Assembly (NCBI RefSeq): GCF_004210375.1
Contig: NC_134830.1
Span: 43,343,094 to 43,407,093, forward strand
Direction of reading: 5' to 3'
Source: Tachypleus tridentatus
Taxonomy: Eukaryota > Arthropoda > Merostomata > Xiphosura > Limulidae
DNA: 64,000 nucleotides
The notes beneath the pieces were generated by a model, which was given only the letters and a program-made list of their open reading frames with translations, did not search any database and was not told the origin of the DNA. Shown one piece after another: positions 35,460 through 46,114 of this stretch. The first letter of the stretch is position 1; the number at the start of each line of letters is the position of its first letter. Made by a program: the position numbers and the translations under genes.

Positions 35460-36179
35460 GGGGGAGGGGCTTTTTGCATGTTGTACATTTGCAACTGTTT
35501 ACGTGCTTTACAAAAATATATTGAGTACTTTCTTACGCGAGTAACAGCAGAGCCCTGAATTCTTTACCTACATAGTAATAAAAACGCGCATACAAAAATT
35601 TTTAATAAAAATAAAAATAATTTTAACACTGGACACTGAATAATCCAAAACACGAGACTCACGACTTCTCTTCCTGGTTGCTAATAACATAACTATTTTA
35701 AACCACGTTTTGTTTCTATAGTGGTTCGTTTTATTGTTTTTTGTCTTTAACAGTCACGGGGCGAACATCTGTTTTGACAAACAGTCAGATGGCTAACTAG
35801 CGCCTTTAAAAATAAACATAGCGTCAGTACAATAAAACAATTCAGATTTTAGCAGTAATTATTTTGTTTAAACAATTGATTTTCATTCTTTAGTGAAATG
35901 CTTATAAACTCCGTCTGCTCAGCGACTTACGTATTTAGAAGTACCTGAACATTTGAATAGAGAATGTGTAATAATCACATGACACTTGCAGAAATAGGAT
36001 TAATATCACGTTGTATCTATTATAAGCACACGTTTCTTATCGAAAACGGTGTAACACACTGACATAAGCTAGGCATGAATATCTTAATAAATCATCATGT
36101 GATGAGGCTAACGATGAAATGTCAAGGCTAACTTTGCAGGTTTTCTCTAAACGTTTTCTTAGCTCTCAAATTTCCGACA
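35460..36179. other. AT-rich stretch with no supported feature
   Basis: I see no supported gene, RNA or repeat. Confidence 0.5.
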
Positions 36180-36367
36180 TTATTTGATTGATAACGACTG
36201 ACATCGTTATTCTTTATCCTATTGTCTTATTTGATTAATAACGACTGACATCGTTATTCTTTATCCTATCGTCTTATTTGCTTAATAACGACTGACATCG
36301 TTATTCTTTATCCTTTTGTCTTATTTAATTAATAACGACTGACATCGTTATTCTTTATCCTTTTGTC
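36180..36367. repeat. 47-bp tandem repeat, four copies, each with a perfect hairpin
   Basis: Each unit reads TTATTTGATTAATAACGACT and continues through GACATCGTTATTCTTTATCC to a C/T-rich end, with a 47-bp period. Within every unit TAACGA and TCGTTA flank CTGACA, extended to AATAACGA/TCGTTATT in some units, so each copy can fold into a 6-8 bp hairpin with a 6-nt loop. The copies differ by only a few bases. Confidence 0.95.
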
Positions 36368-36463
36368 GACTAAGACAGGTGAAAAAAAATCATCCGACTT
36401 TAATAAAAAAGCTGTTTGTTTACTTGCTTACGTTTTTTACTGACCTGTTCCACTGTATGCGCT

Positions 36464-36590
36464 CACCCCCTAGTGGCACAGCTATATGTCTTCGGACTTA
36501 CAATGTTATAAGTCGGGTTTCGATACCCGTGATGAGAAGAGTATAGACAGTTCATTGGGTAAATTTGTACTTAATTGTAAATAAATAACT
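36464..36590 (+). mobile_element. SINE-C copy
   Basis: Head CCCCCTAGTGGCACAGCTAT, TTCGGACTTACAATG, T-arm GGGTTTCGATACCCG, and a diverged tail (ATAGACAGTTCATTGG, TTGTACTTAATTG) are present. Confidence 0.85.
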
Positions 36591-36714
36591 AATTTATTCT
36601 TGCAGTTAAAAAAAAGTGCTGATTTTTGCATCAGTGACATTGATGACTCATTTCGATAGTGATGCATGAAACATGTGATTTTAGTAATACTTCGTGGTCT
36701 TGCGTAGCATTTGA

Positions 36715-36990
36715 TTGCTTGTTTGTTTCTGAGTTTCGCGCAAAGCTACAGAGGCCTATCTGTGCTCGCCGTCCCTAATTTAACAGTGTAAGACTAGAGA
36801 GAAGGCAGCTAGTCATCACCACCCACCAACAACTCTTGGGCTACTCTTTTACCAACGAATAGTGGGATTGACCGTCACTTTTAACTCCCCCACTGCTGAA
36901 AGGACGAGCATGTTTGGTGCGACCGGGATTCGAACCCGCCACTCCCGGATTACGAGTCGAACGCCTCAACACACTTGGCCATGCTGGGCC
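36715..36990 (-). mobile_element. SINE-A copy with perfect 14-bp target-site duplication
   Basis: It is full length on the minus strand, with an intact head (GGCCCAGCATGGCCAAG). TGCGTAGCATTTGA occurs at 36701-36714 and again at 36991-37004, fixing both boundaries. Confidence 0.96.
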
Positions 36991-37307
36991 TGCGTAGCAT
37001 TTGAAAACCAGATAAAAGATTTTAAGTGATTGACAAAACGTTGTTTATCAAATCAGATTGAGGTTAATTCTATTCTTTTCAATGAAACAAGTTAATAACT
37101 TTCATGTTTTGATTTGCAAGCACACTCTAGAAGCCCAGCAAGTGATTCAACTATTAAATTATCTTAATCTCTTATATTTTGTTATTAGAACCACAACATT
37201 TCTATTCATTTTATACAAAACCGACATGATGTTTTATAAAACACGTTTCTGATTAGAGGAAAATTACTAAAATAAAACGATCGTTTATTTGCTTATTTTA
37301 AAAATGT

Positions 37308-37560
37308 TTGTGCAGAGCTGCAAAAGAACTATCTGCGCATGGCTGTCCATAATTTTAAACTGACAGACTGGAGGAAAGATTGCTAATTCACATTGCCCAC
37401 CGCCAACTCAAAAGCTACTTTTGTCTGATTTAATGGTGCAATTTAACCGTCATTTTTATAGCACAACCACAGCCCAAAATGTGTAACAAACAGGTCGCGA
37501 ACCTAGAATACTCTAAATTGCAGCCCGATCACACTAATCTTTAGGCTAAGCTAGATCCGA
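37308..37560 (-). mobile_element. Very diverged SINE-A/D-like copy
   Basis: Blocks such as ACTATCTGCGCATGGCTGTC, TTGCCCACCGCCAACTC and TTTAACCGTCATTTTTATAG follow the SINE-A order, but overall identity is low and the head is nearly unrecognisable. This is an old copy. Confidence 0.7.
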
Positions 37561-37671
37561 AATATAACAACGCAAACACGTTTTGTTTGTTTTTCCTGCA
37601 AGCTAATTGAATGCACGAACTAATCAGCTTGTGTGCATTTGCTTAACTGTTTTATTCAAACATTTTTTGAG

Positions 37672-37790
37672 TTTGTGTTAATTAATCACAAACTCACCAA
37701 GTAGATTATTTGTGCTGTGCCTACCACAGGTATTGAAATACGATTTTTAGCGCTATAAGCCTTCATACTTACCACGGAGCAATAGAGAAC
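37672..37790 (-). mobile_element. SINE-C copy, diverged
   Basis: The reverse complement shows GGCTTATAGCGCTAAAAATC, a decayed T-arm, and GGCACAGCACAAATAATC, then a tail. Confidence 0.75.
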
Positions 37791-38072
37791 ATCGTGTGTA
37801 AACGGATTGTTATGCCATTTCTTTTGATAAAGTGTGCCATTAAAAATAGTTACTAAGTGTAAAAATACGCAGTAATATAGAAAAAGTAAACCAAAATAGT
37901 TGGAGGCAAACATTATTTTCTGTCTTTTATGTCGGTCATTATTCAAAATAAAATGTTATACTGACTGGTTCTGTCAAACATTCCAAAAATTACACCCATG
38001 ATGACGACATATATGAGTATTCTAAATGTACTTACCGGCACGTCATTATTTTCTTTTTGAACAGAATTACCT

Positions 38073-38160
38073 ACGACTACCTGATGTGTCCATTGCGGAG
38101 AATCGAGCCCTAGATTTTAGCGTTGTAAATCCGTAATCTTATCGCTGTTCCGGCTGGGAA
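38073..38160 (-). mobile_element. SINE-B copy, 3'-truncated
   Basis: The reverse complement shows CCAGCCGGAACAGCGATAAG, ATTTACAACGCTAAAATC and a GGCTCGATTCTCCGC T-arm. The tail end is missing. Confidence 0.7.
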
Positions 38161-38337
38161 CTACACATCGACAATTGCTTTTATGTGTGCTATACTATTA
38201 TGAACAAGAAACCAACATGAAATCCAGTAAAGATTAGGTAAACACGTGAATAGAAAGGTTAAAAATAGCTTAATTATTTTTATATTAAGAGTACAGTTTA
38301 ATTAATCAATAGAGTTGAGGAGAGTGCGACCTCAATA

Positions 38338-38455
38338 ACTATTATAACTATTTGAACACTAAATTCATTGTTACTAAGCCTATCTATCTGTACGTAAGTA
38401 TAAGTGTGTTTTATTTGAAACTGATATTAAGTTAATCGGAAAACACAGACAGCCC
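38338..38455. repeat. Dispersed direct repeat, copy 1
   Basis: TAACTATTTGAACACTAAAT, the CTATCTATCTGT block, GTTTTATTTGAAACTGATA and TTAATCGGAAAACA match the segment at 39337-39450 in order and spacing. Shared-tail-like CAGACAGCCC and GTGTAGCTTAAC follow, so this may be the body of an unlisted short interspersed element. Confidence 0.65.
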
Positions 38456-39336
38456 TTGGTGTAGCTTAACAACATACAGGCTATCGTATGTCAGTCAGAC
38501 TGTTTATTGAGAGTGAGCTAACATTCAGATATGTTTACCTGTTCATTACAAAATACTTGTCACATCAAAATTAACTGTATTTGGAAATAAAATATTGCAC
38601 TTCTTATATGTGATATACTTCGCATACGCTACTATTTAATTATAGTTTCTTTCCTCCTTCGTTAAAATAATTTAAGGCTAATGAAGAAGAACTGAAACAT
38701 ATAACCGGGTGTTTGGTTTAACTTGGACTTTTTACGTCATTGTATCTTTCATCTAGTAGAAGGCGAGTGCCTAATCGTTAACTATAACTTTTTCTGTCAA
38801 GTGGTTAACATATTAAATGATAAACTATTTACTTCTCATGTAACTGGAAAATCTAAGCCCATTAGGCCTAGTCTTCATCCAATCACATTTTTAAGACTAC
38901 TTCATAAAAATTTATAAATATATATATGTATATGCAGTTTTGATTCAGAAAGTTCGTCGAAGATATAAATATTCCGCACATAAGCCTTTTTATCTCACTA
39001 CTAACCAAAGCAAAATGTCGTGAATGAGCATCATATTTCAAGTACTGTATTGAAGAAACACAATTTTCTTGTGACGACAGAAATCACTGAGTGAAACAGA
39101 ACTACACAGGGTGCTCTGTTCAATTTTGACGATGACGTAACAACAACTGCACGTGTTCACCATGGCAACACATGTTAGATGTTTATATAATGACGCTATA
39201 CGCTAGGCCTAATGTTTACGTAATGGGAACATTTCCTGTTTTTCTTTGTAATAGTTATGTTCTGATGTAATCTAATCCAGGCCTCCTAAGAATTTTAACG
39301 CTTTTTTATAGTATCATATTAAAATATATAATTTTT

Positions 39337-39450
39337 ATAACTATTTCAACACCAAATTCATTACTCACGCCAATCTATCTATTTCTGTGTCTGTTTGTCT
39401 GTTTTATTTGCAACTGATAATAAGCTAATCGGAAAACATAGAAACACATA
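39337..39450. repeat. Dispersed direct repeat, copy 2
   Basis: TAACTATTTCAACACCAAAT, CCAATCTATCTATTTCTGT, GTTTTATTTGCAACTGATAA and CTAATCGGAAAACA correspond to 38338-38455. I did not count identity exactly. Confidence 0.65.
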
Positions 39451-40536
39451 TCTATGTGCATCAGACATCTAAGTGCGTATGCATTAAGGTCAAATATTAC
39501 TTATAAGTTCTCCTATTCTCAATAATACATTCACGGAGGCTGCCGTCATCTAAAAACCGTTGATAGGGGCCGACTAGCAATGCAGTGATCTATTTTTGAG
39601 GCATCAGTTAGCGACAGAGTTGTGTACGTTTGGCAAGACGACAGAGAAACGTGACATGTAAATAGAAATACTGACTTTGATGACTGGATAGCCAGGCTAC
39701 ATTCTTGTTAGTGTAGGAGGTCAAATAACTAGAAATTTATTTACTTAGGAATTAACTTGTCCACAGTAAGGAAAAGTGTAATCTCGAGCCATCAAATATT
39801 TTCTCGTGACAACTGGCTATCTTCTTTTTATGGACTTTTCACGAGACTAAATTGTTTCTCAACAGTAGGTGGGATACACATGTGTGGATGAAATAGTTCA
39901 CATACCGAGTTTATCACCACAGGGATGATTATTAAAAAAAAAGGAAACTACTTGGCCTTTACAGAAAAAAATTCAAACTAAACTTTCCATAATTTATTTT
40001 GTATGTATGACTTCAATATCATCGTCTATAGAAACGATGTTGTAACTTTTATTTTATTTTAAAGCTTTTCAGTAAAAATACAAATAAAAACGAAACTGCA
40101 CTAATGTTTTAGTCATAGATTCGGTTCAGACGATATAGTTGTGTTTGGCCTAGGTTCTAAAACAAACTCGTGTTTAAAATGTCTACTGTTGTGGTCCGAG
40201 AAGAGCCGTGAATTCAGGGGGTGTTAGTCATTAGTTTAGGTTTATTGCTGTCAGAATATGTAATAAAAGTAGTGTTGCGTAGAAAAATGTTCACTATCTC
40301 CAAATATGATCATTTATATTTTGCATTATTGCATAACATAAAGCATTTAAATTTAGGCCTCACGCTTCGATGGACTGCTTCCTTTTCGCTGCACAAATAA
40401 AAGTGAGTAAGCTTTCATGAATTATGAATACAGAAGATCATTCGTTCTATACTAGTGAATAAACGGCCGATGACATTTTGGTAATGAATTATGCCTGTTT
40501 GCAGCTTTACGCTTCTCGCTAATCAAATGTTTTATA

Positions 40537-40794
40537 GGCTCGTAATGGCCAGGTGGTTACGGCGCTCGACTTGTAATCCGAGGGTCACGGGTTCTAATGC
40601 TCGCCCTTTCAGTCGTGGAGGCGTTATAATGTGATGGTCAGTCTAACTATTTGTCGGCAAAAGAGTAGCCCAAGAGTTGGCGGTGATAATAGTTGTCTTC
40701 CCTTTAATCTTACACTGCAAAATTAGGGAAGGCTAGCACAGATAGCCCTCATGTAGCTTTGCGCGAAATTTAAAAAAACAAAACAAACAGACAA
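40537..40794 (+). mobile_element. SINE-A copy
   Basis: Head GGCTCGTAATGGCCAGG, GACTTGTAATCCGAGGG and the T-arm start CGGGTTC are present. A short deletion then removes the CGAATCCCCGTCGCACCAAA-equivalent segment. The body lacks the GTGGGTGG block. The tail is A-rich with AAACAAAC. Confidence 0.9.
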
Positions 40795-41651
40795 GCTTGC
40801 TTAATAACTACATAAATGTGCTAAACTTATGTTATACAAACTTTATGAAATTAAACTCCTAAACTAAATTCCATCTGCAATTATTTTGAAGTGGAGCAAC
40901 AAAAGAACTAAAACAATCACGTAACCAAATTCACAATAATTAATCAAAACATATTCTTACACCAACAGTTTGTCTTTAGCAGTTCAGGGAAGGTGTGTGT
41001 AATGAAATGTCTGACATAAAAGCGTGCTTCATATGGTTAGTGGCCTGAAATAAAATTTGGTACATAAGAATACAAGAAAGACAGTTTACCATGAAAAGAA
41101 ACAAGTGTTAACTGAAGATGTTAAAGGCTAATAAAATCCGCTATCTAAAAACTAGGCGTGTAAAAGAATAAAAAAACTTTCGTTTCACGTAGTTTCATTT
41201 TTACTTAAACGTCTGTAGCCTTTAGTAATCAATATTCATTTGGAAAAAGCGTCATGTTACTAATTTACATATAGATAATATATATATAATCCTTTTTATA
41301 AATATTTTTGAAGCAACCTTGAGATATGGTCGTTTTCCAGCAGGGTCGCACACTTTACGGATGTTGGTTAAATTAAAACCTCGTGACCAGGCGGTGTTGC
41401 CACCGGATACGGTGTTGCACGTGACGGGTGATCAAATTACTGACTAATCCTGTATACTATTTCAACTGGTTTCGCGAGATCAAGTTTTATCAACATTTTT
41501 GTTTGTTTGTTTATTGATGTTCAAGTCCACGCGTTAATTTTTTTTTTGTAACACTAGGGGTATTTGGTGTAAGAATTAAAAGTCACTTTAGGTGCGAAGA
41601 GGAAAATGATGTATTAAAATTATAGCTTCTGCTTTCTAAACTTGACGCTAG
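40795..41651. other. AT-rich stretch with no supported feature
   Basis: I see no supported gene, RNA or repeat. Confidence 0.5.
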
Positions 41652-41922
41652 GTTTGTTTTCGAATTTCGCGCAATACTACACGAGGGCTATCTGCGCTAG
41701 CCATCTCTAATTTAGCAGTCTAAAACTAGAGGTAAGGCAGCTAGTCATCACCACACACCGCCAACTCTTGGGCTACTCTTTTACTAACGAATAGTGGGAT
41801 TGACCGTAACATTATAACGTCCCCACGGCTGAAAGGGCGAGCATGTTTGGCGCGACAGGGATTCGAACCCGCGACCCTCAGATTACGAGTCGAGTGTCTT
41901 AACCCACCTGGCCATGCCGGGC
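41652..41922 (-). mobile_element. SINE-A copy, full length
   Basis: It is complete on the minus strand with head GGCCCGGCATGGCCAGG and T-arm GGGTTCGAATCCC. The flanks CGCTAGGTTTGT and CGTTAGATTTGT are probably its target-site duplication (10 of 12 match). Confidence 0.95.
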
Positions 41923-42175
41923 CCGTTAGATTTGTAAAACCACACGAAAGTAATTTGAGCTACTTAATGTGTTTCAATAGGGTTGTGCCTTGAATCATAG
42001 CTGGGGAAGCAATTTGACCTTAAATATGTGTATGTATCATATAATACTTTGAATTCGCTGTTTAAAACACTAATGGATTGAAATTGTAGAGTATTCTCAC
42101 GTTTCTCTAAACATTTCAATTAATGTTTTGGTTACTATGGTGCTTCTTATGCAATGAAAATAATGAATGAAACAT

Positions 42176-42525
42176 TACGGGTGATTAAGGCGCTTGTCTC
42201 TCAATCTGAGGGACGCGGATTTCAATCCATGTTGCATCAAACATGCTCGCCCTTTCAGCCGTAGGGACGTTATAATGTGACAGTCAATCCAACTGTTCAT
42301 TGTTAAAAGAACAGCCCAAGAGTTGGCAGTGGGTGATGATGACTAGCCGCCTTCCATTTAGTTCGTCACTGCTAAATCAGGGACGGCTAGTACAGATAAT
42401 CTTCGTGTAACTTGAAGTGAAAAAAATGCATTGAGCTTAACTATGCGCTGTGCAGTAGGAGTATCGAAACCCGATATTTTGCGTCGTAAGCCTCTGCGTA
42501 GCTTTGCGGGAAATTCCAACCAAAC
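42176..42525 (+). mobile_element. SINE-A copy interrupted by a SINE-C fragment
   Basis: A SINE-A runs from a diverged head (GGTGATTAAGGCGCTTG) through the central domain to ACAGATAATCTTCGTGTAAC at about 42427. A second tail, GTAGCTTTGCGGGAAATTCC, appears at about 42497-42525. Between them lies a minus-strand SINE-C piece, so the layout suggests a nested insertion or a recombination between shared tails. Confidence 0.75.
42428..42497 (-). mobile_element. SINE-C fragment nested in a SINE-A
   Basis: The reverse complement contains GGCTTACGACGCAAAATATC, a GGGTTTCGATACTCC T-arm and GCACAGCGCATAG, with CAATG at the tail side. Confidence 0.7.
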
Positions 42526-43079
42526 GATTATTACATAAATAATTTAGAAATATTGACTCCCTATCAATCATCATTGAAATAAGGTAACCAAAACGACTAA
42601 AATAATTAAATTATATTATAACTAATCAACAAGTATTCTTTCTTTATTTTAATACTTACGTCTCGTGAAGCACTTGCAGCATGTTCAACTCCGCGCATTG
42701 TAAAATGTTAACGCTGCCACCTAGTGTCATATATAGAAAAACATGCAAAATGAGCTATGTGTTTTCTTTTCACTCAGGATATGCCACTAAATGTTCGACA
42801 TGCTACAACTAAAAACACCAATACGATGGACTGTGTGATAAAAATTTAAATAAACGTCATTGAAAATCCTTTGAAATAATTACTAGTCATTTCTAACTTA
42901 TTAAGCGCAATGAATGTTATATTCATTGCAATCAAATTTTTATCATGAAATCATTTTAGTATTTTATACGGACTTATAACTAATGTAATTATAAAACACT
43001 TATTAGAAAAAATATTTTTAAACATGTGTATTTATAACTCCTTATAATCAGCCTAGCCTCGAATTGTCACAAGCTTTAC
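42526..43079. other. AT-rich stretch with no supported feature
   Basis: I see no supported gene, RNA or repeat. Confidence 0.5.
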
Positions 43080-43335
43080 TTTGTTTTGAATTTCGGATAA
43101 AGCTACACGAGGGCTATCTACGATAGCCGTCCCTAATTTAGCAGACTAGAGGAAAGGCAGCTAGTTATCACCACCCACCGCCAACTCTTGGGCTACTCTT
43201 TTACCAACGAATAGTGGGATTGACCGTCACTATATAATGCCCCCACAGTTGAAGGGCGACCATGTTTAATGTGATGGAAATTCGAACCCGCGACTCTCGG
43301 ATTACGAGTCAAGTGCCTTCACCTCCTAGCTCATA
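43080..43335 (-). mobile_element. SINE-A copy, moderately diverged
   Basis: Tail, body and head are all recognisable on the minus strand. The TGTAAGACTAG-equivalent block is shortened and the head end (GAGCTAGGAGGTGAAGG) is degraded. Confidence 0.9.
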
Positions 43336-43970
43336 AGCGTTACTTAATGACCTTCGAAATTTAGAAATATATGCGTGTACAACGTTTCTGACTTCTTAAT
43401 AATTCATAATACAAAATTTTAACTTACAGTAAGATATAATTTTCATGGACCAAAACTGAAGACAGTAGCGTTGACATTAGCTTCAAGATTTATTCGTTTA
43501 TAAAAAAATGCCTTCCAAACAAAAGTCTCATTTGTTGTATGAGAAAGGTTGAGTAAATGCTTATATAATTATCATACTATTCTGATTCATATGATGTATT
43601 TCAATTAGTTCAAATGCAACGCATATAAATGTTATGATAATTGTTTGAGCGTGTGAATTGAACGAGGAAACTTTAAGGGAACAAAAACAATAAAGCAGAG
43701 AATATGTTTGCTAATTATTGCCAGGAAGCTTTTTAGGCTGCTAAGGAAACTTAGAAACTTAAGGTCTTGAAAGATAATTTTGAAGCACATTTTAAAATTC
43801 TTTAAAAATAATGAAAAGAGACTCCATTAAGTCAGAATATCATGGATTCATCAGACATATGATGAGAGATTATGGAAAGTTTATTCTCACTCATTTGAGT
43901 TATTCTGGTACAGCATGTATACAAACATAAAAACCATGCCTGGTAGATAATTTTATTTCACGTGACAGTA
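43336..43970. other. AT-rich stretch with no supported feature
   Basis: I see no supported gene, RNA or repeat. Confidence 0.5.
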
Positions 43971-44244
43971 GTTTGTTTGTGTAGAATTTTTGCGCAAAGC
44001 TACAAGAGCGCTATTTGTTTTATCCGTCTCATTTTAGCAGTGAAAGTCTAGAGGGAAGGGAGTTAGTCATCAACACCCATCGCCAACTCTTGGGCTTCTC
44101 TTTTACTAAGAAATAGTGAGATTAGTGAACAATTTATAATGCTCCCAGGGCTGAAAGGGCGAATATATTTGGTGAGACGGGGATTCGAACCTGCGACTCT
44201 CAGCTAGAGATTTGAGCTCCCTTACCACTTGGCCATGCCAGGTC
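43971..44244 (-). mobile_element. SINE-A copy, diverged
   Basis: It is full length on the minus strand. The anticodon region is altered (AAATCTCTAGCTGAGAG) and the body carries many substitutions. Confidence 0.88.
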
Positions 44245-44326
44245 AGAAACAGTAGAAACAAAGAAAATGAACTGTGAATTTTACTTGTCTGTGTTGATAA
44301 TGCTTTATTTGTTTGTATTTACTATC

Positions 44327-44441
44327 TGCGGAGGGATAGTGTAAGTCTGCTGATTTACAACGCTAAACTCCAGAATTCAATACTCCACGATGAATACAGG
44401 AGTTAGTCCAATGTACTTTCCTCTAAAGGAAACAAACAAGA
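44327..44441 (+). mobile_element. SINE-B copy, diverged
   Basis: GATAGTGTAAGTCTGCTGAT, TTACAACGCTAAACTCC and a T-arm AATTCAATACTCC are followed by a weak tail and AAACAAACAAG. Confidence 0.7.
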
Positions 44442-45765
44442 CAAATTTACGCGGCAAATGGAAGGGCATTATTGGAAAATCATTCGTACTGAAAGAAAAC
44501 ATCTGTGCTAATAAACACTAATTGAACATCTCAAAATTCGATAATATGTATATATATAAAGATGCGGTATTTCACTCACTTCTTATTCGTACCTAGCCTC
44601 GGAAAATCGAATTCTTTGGCCAATAAGATGCGATCTTTCTAAACGTATCTTAAAAATTAAAACTACCTTCGGCAATGTTGAAACTACGAGCACTTACTGG
44701 ATTTTAATTAGTTATCCCTGTTTATACCCTTGTTAAAAGTAGAATGAGTTTATAATATCCCAGTTTATACATTTATAAAACGTAGAACGACTTTATAACG
44801 TTTGTTCGAAAGATCACGTGATTCTTTCAATTTAAAAACAAATTTCGAAAAAAATATCGTACCCAGGGAAGAATGCATTGAGCCTGCGTCTCTTGATCCC
44901 CAATTCAGTACAATAATCACTGGGACACGGCAGACCATCCTAAATTGAAGAATAATTCATAAAAAATAAAACAGGAAGCAACAGGTCGTTTTCATAAGAT
45001 AGTTGTGAATACATTTTGTGACTACTATGAGTTCGAGCTGAGAAAATAAAAAATATATAATTATTGTAGATCTAAACAGAGACTTACGACACTTAATTTC
45101 TTCATCTTTTTGAGCTTTATGTACATTATTTTAGGACATTATTAGATAAAAATAAAACATACATTTTTGTAAAGTGTCATGTGAAAATGGCCTGCACATG
45201 TATACACACACACATATAAATTTTACCTAAGAAATTATTATTTGAAGTTTGTTTTTTTAAGTAGGAAGACAAAATCATGGCGGAGTCAACAAAAGTAACG
45301 AACATTATTGAAACTTAAACGTCAATTTTTAAAATAGTTAATATTTTTTCTTCATGGTGTGTTTATGATTACAAAATAAACATTGCGATTTAAAAATGGT
45401 TTACGTAAAATAATTATTAAGCGCTGATATTTCATTGGAGACAATAATATAATATTAACAAAATCGATCAAACATCCAGTAACGTAAATTTGATTAGAGA
45501 TTAAGAAATAGTTATTTGGCTAAGCGTGGAATTTTACGCTAAATAAATGAAAAAGACTTTTGTTAACTTTAAGAGGATCTGACTTTCCATTATTGTTTCC
45601 AATAAAAATCCACTAAAGATTATGATATATTAGCCTTTTTTCATAAATGTCAAAAACTTTATAAAATTATCTTGACTCGTATTGTTGATAAATAAGTTAG
45701 AAAGACAGTTTCATCATTTTAATTCTTTCGACGGATTTCCATTTCCTGTTCTTATTGACTAAACT
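44442..45765. other. AT-rich stretch with no supported feature
   Basis: I see no supported gene, RNA or repeat. Confidence 0.5.
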
Positions 45766-45913
45766 AAGGGAGAGCAACTTCATGACCGCTGGCCACGTGT
45801 GACCAACTCGAGTTTAAGAATCAACTTTTTCCATCATTTGTTTCTTTATCGCACATTTGGTAATCAGCAACTGCACTGCCTCACGTCATCGCTAATGTCG
45901 CGCGCTTTATCAC

Positions 45914-45939
45914 TGACTCAGACTCCGCCCATTTTATAA
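45914..45939 (+). promoter_or_regulatory. Possible remnant promoter of the hAT transposase
   Basis: Within 26 bp there is an AP-1-like TGACTCA (45914-45920), a GC-box core in reverse (CCGCCC, 45925-45930) and a TATA-like TTTTATAA (45932-45939). CRE-like CACGTCA and ACGTCAC lie nearby. It is upstream of the transposase frame and locally CpG-rich. The assignment rests on motifs only. Confidence 0.3.
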
Positions 45940-46114
45940 CGTCACTCTGGTTTAGATGTTTGTTGTCTGGTGTGCGTTGTTTTGCATGCGCTTGCAAACA
46001 TATTTTCATTGTGCAACTTTCAAGTGTTTAAATATATTTTGTTTTTAATCCCATAATATGGATAATTGAAAAACGAAAGAATCTAGATGATGGTGAACGC
46101 TCAGAAAATAAAGA

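Larger units (their letters stand above)
38161..40536. other. AT-rich stretch holding one dispersed repeat pair
   Basis: No gene is supported. Two related segments of about 115 bp lie at 38338-38455 and 39337-39450 and are listed separately. The 64-codon frame at 38723-38917 has no recognisable content. Confidence 0.5.
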
